Of a DNA stretch of 64,000 nt, positions 60,538 through 64,000 are shown piece after piece (position 1 is the stretch's first letter; every line of letters begins with the position of its first letter). Source of the stretch: Limiplasma sp036645955. GTDB lineage: Bacteria; Bacillota; Clostridia; Christensenellales; Aristaeellaceae. The DNA is taken from NCBI GenBank assembly GCA_036645955.1, contig JAVXND010000003.1, positions 1-64,000 of the forward strand, given 5' to 3'. The notes below the pieces were generated by a model, which was not told the DNA's origin, did no database searches, and was given only the letters and a program-made list of their open reading frames with translations. The translations under genes and the position numbers were made by a program.

Positions 60538-61368
60538 ATGAAGGTTGGTTTAATTGGAGTTGGTAACATGGGAAGCGCCATCATCAAAGGCGCTTTTCAA
60601 AGTGGGTTTTTAAAGCCATATGAAACCATGGTTTACGATGTAAACGCTCAGCAAATTACGAACCTCACAGATAGCTATCCGGTGGGCGTAGCACAAAGCA
60701 ATATGCAGCTTGCCAAGGAATGCGATTGTCTGATCTTGGCGGTGAAGCCGATCTATTTGCGCGGCGTTTTGGAGGAAATTCAAAAGTTTGTACGTAACAA
60801 AAGTTTGATTTCCATTGTGGCTGGCTGGTCTATGGAAATGCTGCTGGACATGCTGGGCGGTAAGGAAATTGGGGCACAGGTACTGCGCGTTATGCCTAAT
60901 ATGCCCGCCATGGTGAGCATGGGCTATACGGCACTATGTGATGAAAACACCTTCTCCAAACCAATGCTAAAATGGGCCAAGGAACTGTTTTCCAATTTGG
61001 GAATGGTACAGGTTTTGCCCGAGCGCTTGTTTGATGCGGTGGTTGCTGTTGCGGGAAGCAGTCCTGCTTATGTGTTTATGCTGATAGAAGCGATGGCAGA
61101 CGGCGCCGTTAAGCTGGGTATGCCTCGGCCTTTTGCGATTCAAGCGGCGGCACAGGCTGTTTTTGGCTCTGCAAAAATGTTGCTGGATACAAACACACAT
61201 CCCGCAATTTTGAAGGATAACATTTGCTCTCCGGGAGGTACAACCATCGAAGCGGTTCAAGTATTGGACAAAAACGGATTTCGTGGAATTGTAATGGAAG
61301 CCATGGACGTTTGTGCGCAAAAGAGCCATAAAATGTCCGCGTGTCAAGATCGGAGAAACAAAGCATGA
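60538..61368 (+). CDS. proC: Pyrroline-5-carboxylate reductase
   Basis: 276 residues. Rossmann motif GLIGVGNMGSAIIKGA at the N-terminus, AVKPIYLRGVLEEI, VLRVMPNMPAMVSMGYTAL, and the C-terminal VAVAGSSPAYVFMLIEAMADGAVKLGM region (conserved SSPAY). Makes proline from P5C with NAD(P)H. ATG 60538 follows GGAAGGA by ten bases. Overlaps rnhA by four bases (ATGA). Confidence 0.95.
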   Translation: MKVGLIGVGNMGSAIIKGAFQSGFLKPYETMVYDVNAQQITNLTDSYPVGVAQSNMQLAKECDCLILAVKPIYLRGVLEEIQKFVRNKSLISIVAGWSMEMLLDMLGGKEIGAQVLRVMPNMPAMVSMGYTALCDENTFSKPMLKWAKELFSNLGMVQVLPERLFDAVVAVAGSSPAYVFMLIEAMADGAVKLGMPRPFAIQAAAQAVFGSAKMLLDTNTHPAILKDNICSPGGTTIEAVQVLDKNGFRGIVMEAMDVCAQKSHKMSACQDRRNKA

Positions 61369-61940
61369 GTGAGCAAACCAAACGTGTTGTTCAAATTTAT
61401 ACCGATGGCGCTTGCTCGGGTAACCCAGGCCCAGGCGGTTGGGGCTGTATTTTGAGTTACAATGGAAAAACAAAAGAAATGTCGGGGCATATGCCTGCCA
61501 CCACCAATAACCGCATGGAAATTTTTGCGGTGATCAGCGGCTTGGGCGGCTTGAAGGAGCCGTGCAAGGTAGATGTATATTCAGATTCTGCGTATACAGT
61601 CAATGCTTTTCGGGAACACTGGATAGAGAACTGGCAGCAAAACGGCTGGTTGAACAGCAAAAAACAGCCTGTAGAAAATAGCGATCTTTGGAAACTGCTA
61701 TTGCAGATTATCAAGATCAAAAAACATGATGTAACCTTTCACAAGGTGAAGGGGCATGCCGATAACCCGTGGAACAACCGTTGTGATGAATTGGCCACAT
61801 CAGCCATTGTGGAATTCAGAAGAATGAACGGCGAAAAAACAGAGGAAGCGCCCGTTGCGCCGTCTGGTGCGGCGGGGGAAACCACAGCCCAACAAAAGCC
61901 AGAAGCACAGGCTTCCGATGGCACTGTGCATCAAAAATAA
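61365..61940 (+). CDS. rnhA: Ribonuclease HI
   Basis: 191 residues. The four acidic residues are in IYTDGACSGNPGPGG, TNNRMEIFAV, DVYSDSAYTVNAF and DNPWNNRCDELA. Removes RNA from RNA-DNA hybrids. About 35 residues at the C-terminus (EEAPVAPSGAAGETTAQQ and on) are low-complexity and not part of the fold. GGAG nine bases before ATG 61365. Confidence 0.95.
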   Translation: MSEQTKRVVQIYTDGACSGNPGPGGWGCILSYNGKTKEMSGHMPATTNNRMEIFAVISGLGGLKEPCKVDVYSDSAYTVNAFREHWIENWQQNGWLNSKKQPVENSDLWKLLLQIIKIKKHDVTFHKVKGHADNPWNNRCDELATSAIVEFRRMNGEKTEEAPVAPSGAAGETTAQQKPEAQASDGTVHQK

Positions 61941-61951
61941 AAACGCATTTG

Positions 61952-61987
61952 ACAGCTCGCCGTTCATCATGGCTGAGCTGTTTTTTT
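61952..61987 (+). terminator. Rho-independent terminator after rnhA
   Basis: ACAGCTC (61952-61958, with GCC continuing the stem) pairs with GAGCTGT (61975-61981), then seven T. Confidence 0.85.
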
Positions 61988-62011
61988 GCGGATGCAAACG
62001 GTTTTAAGCTA

Positions 62012-62040
62012 TTGACAAAGGGGGATGGGGAGGTTACAAT
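62012..62040 (+). promoter_or_regulatory. Strong promoter of the tyrosine recombinase gene
   Basis: TTGACA (62012-62017), 17-base spacer, TACAAT (62035-62040). The transcript would start at about the left end of the palindrome at 62049. Confidence 0.8.
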
Positions 62041-62048
62041 ATCCTCAT

Positions 62049-62080
62049 ACTATTCGCTAAAGAATACTTTTACGAATAGT
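62049..62080. repeat. 32-bp imperfect palindrome upstream of the recombinase (dif-like or operator)
   Basis: Left arm ACTATTCGCTAAAG and right arm CTTTTACGAATAGT match at 12 of 14 positions when one is reversed and complemented, around a four-base centre AATA. The outer 8 bases are perfect. It lies 37 bases before the recombinase ATG. Confidence 0.7.
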
Positions 62081-62117
62081 ACAGCTCCATTTTCGATGAA
62101 AGCAGGCGATTTCTTCT

Positions 62118-63245
62118 ATGCCTACCTTAACGTATCAGGAAAAGCTAAATACGGAACGAACCGAAAAAGTACGTCAACTCCTCCGCATGCTTCCCAGCTG
62201 CTGCTATGATTTTATCCATAGCTTAACCATGACAACAAGCGCGCTTACGCGAATGGCTTACACCATCGATTTGCAAACCTTCTGCGGCTATGCCGCAAAT
62301 GAAATCCCCTATTTTGGTAAAAAAGAACCAACACAATGGACAGATGAAGATTTCGGCCATTTATCCGCTCGCGATTTAAACGCCTACGCTGATTATTTAA
62401 CGCTGTATATGAAGAAAGCTCAAAACGGAAATGGTGAACCCGTTGTTTTACGCAATCACGAATGCGGTGTCATGCGGAAGCTCTCCTCTTTGCGCTCTTT
62501 TTTTGATTATATGTTTAAGCAAGAGCGCATACCCGGTAACATTGCGGCTTTGGTTTCCCTGCCCAAGCTGCATGAAAAACCCATTATGCATCTCATCGGC
62601 GAAGAAATAGATCGATTGCTATGCGTTGCGGAGGACGGTGCACAGCTTACCACGGTTCAGCAACGCTATCACAACATCACCAAGCTTCGCGATTATGCCA
62701 TCCTCATGCTGTTTTTGGGAACGGGCATTCGTGTAAGCGAATGTGTAGGCATCAACATCGAAGATTTGGATTTTCAAACAAATGCCGTGTTGGTTACCCG
62801 AAAGGGCGGAAACCAGGTGATTTTATACTATCCAGCAGAGGTTTCGGACGCTCTCAAGGCTTATCTGATTCAAAGAAAGCAAATTGAAACCGATACAGCA
62901 AACGAAAATGCACTCTTTTTGTCGCTTCAAAAAAAGCGGATCTCCCAACGTGCGGTACAGCTTATGGTTAAAAAATATTCAGCCATAGCGGTGCCTCTTA
63001 AAAAAAGAATGAGTCCTCATAAGCTTCGCAGTACTTATGCAACTAGGCTTTACCACGAAACGGAGGATATATACCTTGTAGCCGATGCGCTTGGGCATTC
63101 AGATGTGAACACAACGCGTAAGCATTACGCGGCCATGAGCGAGCAAAGACGGCAGCAAGCCGCTCAAAATGTGCACCTGCCTAAATCCATGAACGAGGAG
63201 CATACGGAAAATATCGAAAATACAGATACACTAAATGAACAATAG
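62118..63245 (+). CDS. Tyrosine recombinase (XerC/XerD-like)
   Basis: 375 residues. An N-terminal SAM-like core-binding domain (about 40-150) and the catalytic domain with all six residues of the family: Arg205 in GTGIRVSE, Lys229 in TRKGG, His301 and Arg304 in PHKLRSTYATR, His327 in LGHSDVNTT and nucleophile Tyr337 in HYAAM. The length is above the roughly 300 of XerC/D because of N- and C-terminal extensions; the tail is acidic. The ribosome site is weak. No phage or conjugative genes flank it, so a housekeeping Xer role is likely, with a dif-like palindrome just upstream. It precedes lexA. Confidence 0.88.
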   Translation: MPTLTYQEKLNTERTEKVRQLLRMLPSCCYDFIHSLTMTTSALTRMAYTIDLQTFCGYAANEIPYFGKKEPTQWTDEDFGHLSARDLNAYADYLTLYMKKAQNGNGEPVVLRNHECGVMRKLSSLRSFFDYMFKQERIPGNIAALVSLPKLHEKPIMHLIGEEIDRLLCVAEDGAQLTTVQQRYHNITKLRDYAILMLFLGTGIRVSECVGINIEDLDFQTNAVLVTRKGGNQVILYYPAEVSDALKAYLIQRKQIETDTANENALFLSLQKKRISQRAVQLMVKKYSAIAVPLKKRMSPHKLRSTYATRLYHETEDIYLVADALGHSDVNTTRKHYAAMSEQRRQQAAQNVHLPKSMNEEHTENIENTDTLNEQ

Positions 63246-63267
63246 AAACGCCCGTTCGTTTATTTTC

Positions 63268-63296
63268 TTGCCAATTTTGTGCGAATGTGGTATTCT
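63268..63296 (+). promoter_or_regulatory. lexA promoter with overlapping operator-like palindrome
   Basis: TTGCCA (63268-63273), 17-base spacer, TATTCT (63291-63296). GAATGTGGTATTC (63283-63295) is a palindrome overlapping the -10 and may be an SOS box, although it departs from the Firmicute CGAAC-N4-GTTCG consensus. A second -10-like TATACT lies at 63305. Confidence 0.55.
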
Positions 63297-63328
63297 ATTG
63301 ATAGTATACTGTGTAAGGAGTGAAAAGC

Positions 63329-63937
63329 ATGGGTAACCCAAGGGGTGAAACACAATCTAGAATCCTCGCGTTCATTGAACAGGCGACCATGCAAAAGGGC
63401 TATCCCCCATCGGTTCGTGAAATATGCGATGCCACTGGCTTAAAAAGCACCTCCACCGTTCATGGACATTTGATTCGCCTAGAAAAAAAAGGCCTTTTGA
63501 ATCGCGACTCCATGAAACCACGCGCTATTTCCTTGCCGCACGATCATCAAATGTACCGCAACGATGTGGTAAACGTGCCTGTTTTGGGGCATGTTGCGGC
63601 AGGCTTACCCATATTGGCCACAGAAAATTTAGATGAAACGATTACCCTGCCCCAAGCAATGCTTGGGGATGGAGATCATTATGTGCTATCCGTAAAAGGC
63701 GAAAGCATGATTGATATCGGTATTATGGATGGCGATTATGTGGTGGTTCGTAAGCAGTCCACCGCCCACAACGGCGATATTGTGATTGCCATGATTGATG
63801 ATGAAGCAACTGTGAAGCGCTATTACCGTGAAAACGGCGGCTTCCGCTTACAGCCCGAAAATCAAACCATGAAGCCCATTATTGTGTCAGAAGTGACGAT
63901 TTTGGGAAAAGTCATTTCATTGTATCGTATTTTATAA
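63329..63937 (+). CDS. lexA: LexA repressor
   Basis: 202 residues. N-terminal winged helix (QSRILAFIEQ, GYPPSVREICDATGL, STSTVHGHLIRLEKKG), self-cleavage site Ala91-Gly92 in HVAAGLP, and the Ser126 (GESM) and Lys163 (ATVKRYY) dyad. Represses SOS genes until RecA-stimulated cleavage. AAGGAG is eight bases before ATG 63329; a GTG nine bases earlier overlaps that site. dinB and recN in this window are the natural targets, but no matching boxes were seen ahead of them. Confidence 0.96.
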   Translation: MGNPRGETQSRILAFIEQATMQKGYPPSVREICDATGLKSTSTVHGHLIRLEKKGLLNRDSMKPRAISLPHDHQMYRNDVVNVPVLGHVAAGLPILATENLDETITLPQAMLGDGDHYVLSVKGESMIDIGIMDGDYVVVRKQSTAHNGDIVIAMIDDEATVKRYYRENGGFRLQPENQTMKPIIVSEVTILGKVISLYRIL

Positions 63938-63976
63938 GCTTGATTAAAATAAAATAACATTGGAGTTGATTGGAAC

Positions 63977-64000
63977 ATGGTATGGTGGGAAGCAGGCCTT
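63977..64000 (+). CDS. Possible start of a downstream gene (3'-partial)
   Basis: ATG 63977 opens a frame of eight codons (MVWWEAGL) to the edge of the window, with GGAG about eleven bases upstream. Forty bases after lexA. Too short to identify, and a second ATG at 63982 in another frame cannot be excluded. Confidence 0.35.

Noticed and set aside
62118..63245. Recombinase as a prophage or transposon integrase
   Set aside because: No tRNA, att duplication, phage or conjugation genes are nearby; neighbours are rnhA and lexA and codon use looks like the surroundings.

Overview
The window reads as a draft-genome (probably metagenome-assembled) chromosome fragment of an anaerobic Firmicute, most likely class Clostridia. 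The evidence is gene content: an Rnf ferredoxin:NAD+ oxidoreductase operon, the dxs-tlyA-nadK-argR-recN block typical of Firmicutes, a Gram-positive style LexA, a YesM/AraC-type two-component pair, a SpoIID-like wall enzyme, strong AGGAGG ribosome sites and many TTGACA-17-TATAAT type promoters. The exported proteins have SPase-I signal peptides of the type SFAVAE/LSFAEE, and none of the three solute-binding proteins has a lipobox. That pattern suggests a Christensenellales-like lineage, but the placement is inference. A run of 10 Ns at 10438-10447 marks an assembly gap. No rRNA, tRNA, CRISPR array, insertion sequence or prophage was seen, and no gene-free stretch exceeds 300 bases.

Layout. 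1-5559: 3' end of a C69 dipeptidase, an SGNH esterase and an AGE-family sugar epimerase on divergent promoters, then feoAB iron uptake. 5649-11493: a SpoIID-like wall protein, then a compact operon of membrane proteins: a small one-TM protein, a DUF4230-like protein, a MotA/ExbB/ZorA-like channel subunit, a MotB/ZorB-like subunit with a very regular heptad stalk and OmpA domain, and a membrane-anchored protein. This is the most likely undescribed system here. 11775-19252: a sugar ABC importer with its YesM-type sensor kinase, AraC-type regulator and a Gfo/Idh/MocA oxidoreductase. 19381-24808 (minus): an ArsR-type regulator, potABCD polyamine-type importer and nagA as one operon. 25026-30483 (minus): Y-family polymerase, phosphodiester glycosidase, rmuC, recR, ybaB and a DUF4097 protein.

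30696-42204: a secreted PIG-L deacetylase, then a LacI-controlled glucoside cluster (GH31, GH65, two permeases, binding protein, and an alpha/alpha-barrel glycosidase) with two operators at the promoter and a third exact copy inside the GH31 gene. 42439-49775: EF-G-like GTPase, PfkB sugar kinase, GNAT, alpha/beta hydrolase, membrane-anchored MurF-like ligase and Ddl. 49790-55666: dxs, tlyA, nadK, argR, recN. 55744-60449: rnfCDEAB, with no rnfG between rnfD and rnfE, which overlap directly. 60538-64000: proC, rnhA, a Xer-like tyrosine recombinase with a 32-bp imperfect palindrome just upstream, lexA, and the start of one more gene.

Together the genes describe a carbohydrate-scavenging anaerobe: two sugar importers with intracellular glycosidases or phosphorylases, amino-sugar enzymes (AGE epimerase, NagA, NAGPA-like glycosidase), Rnf energy conservation, and standard DNA repair and wall synthesis genes.
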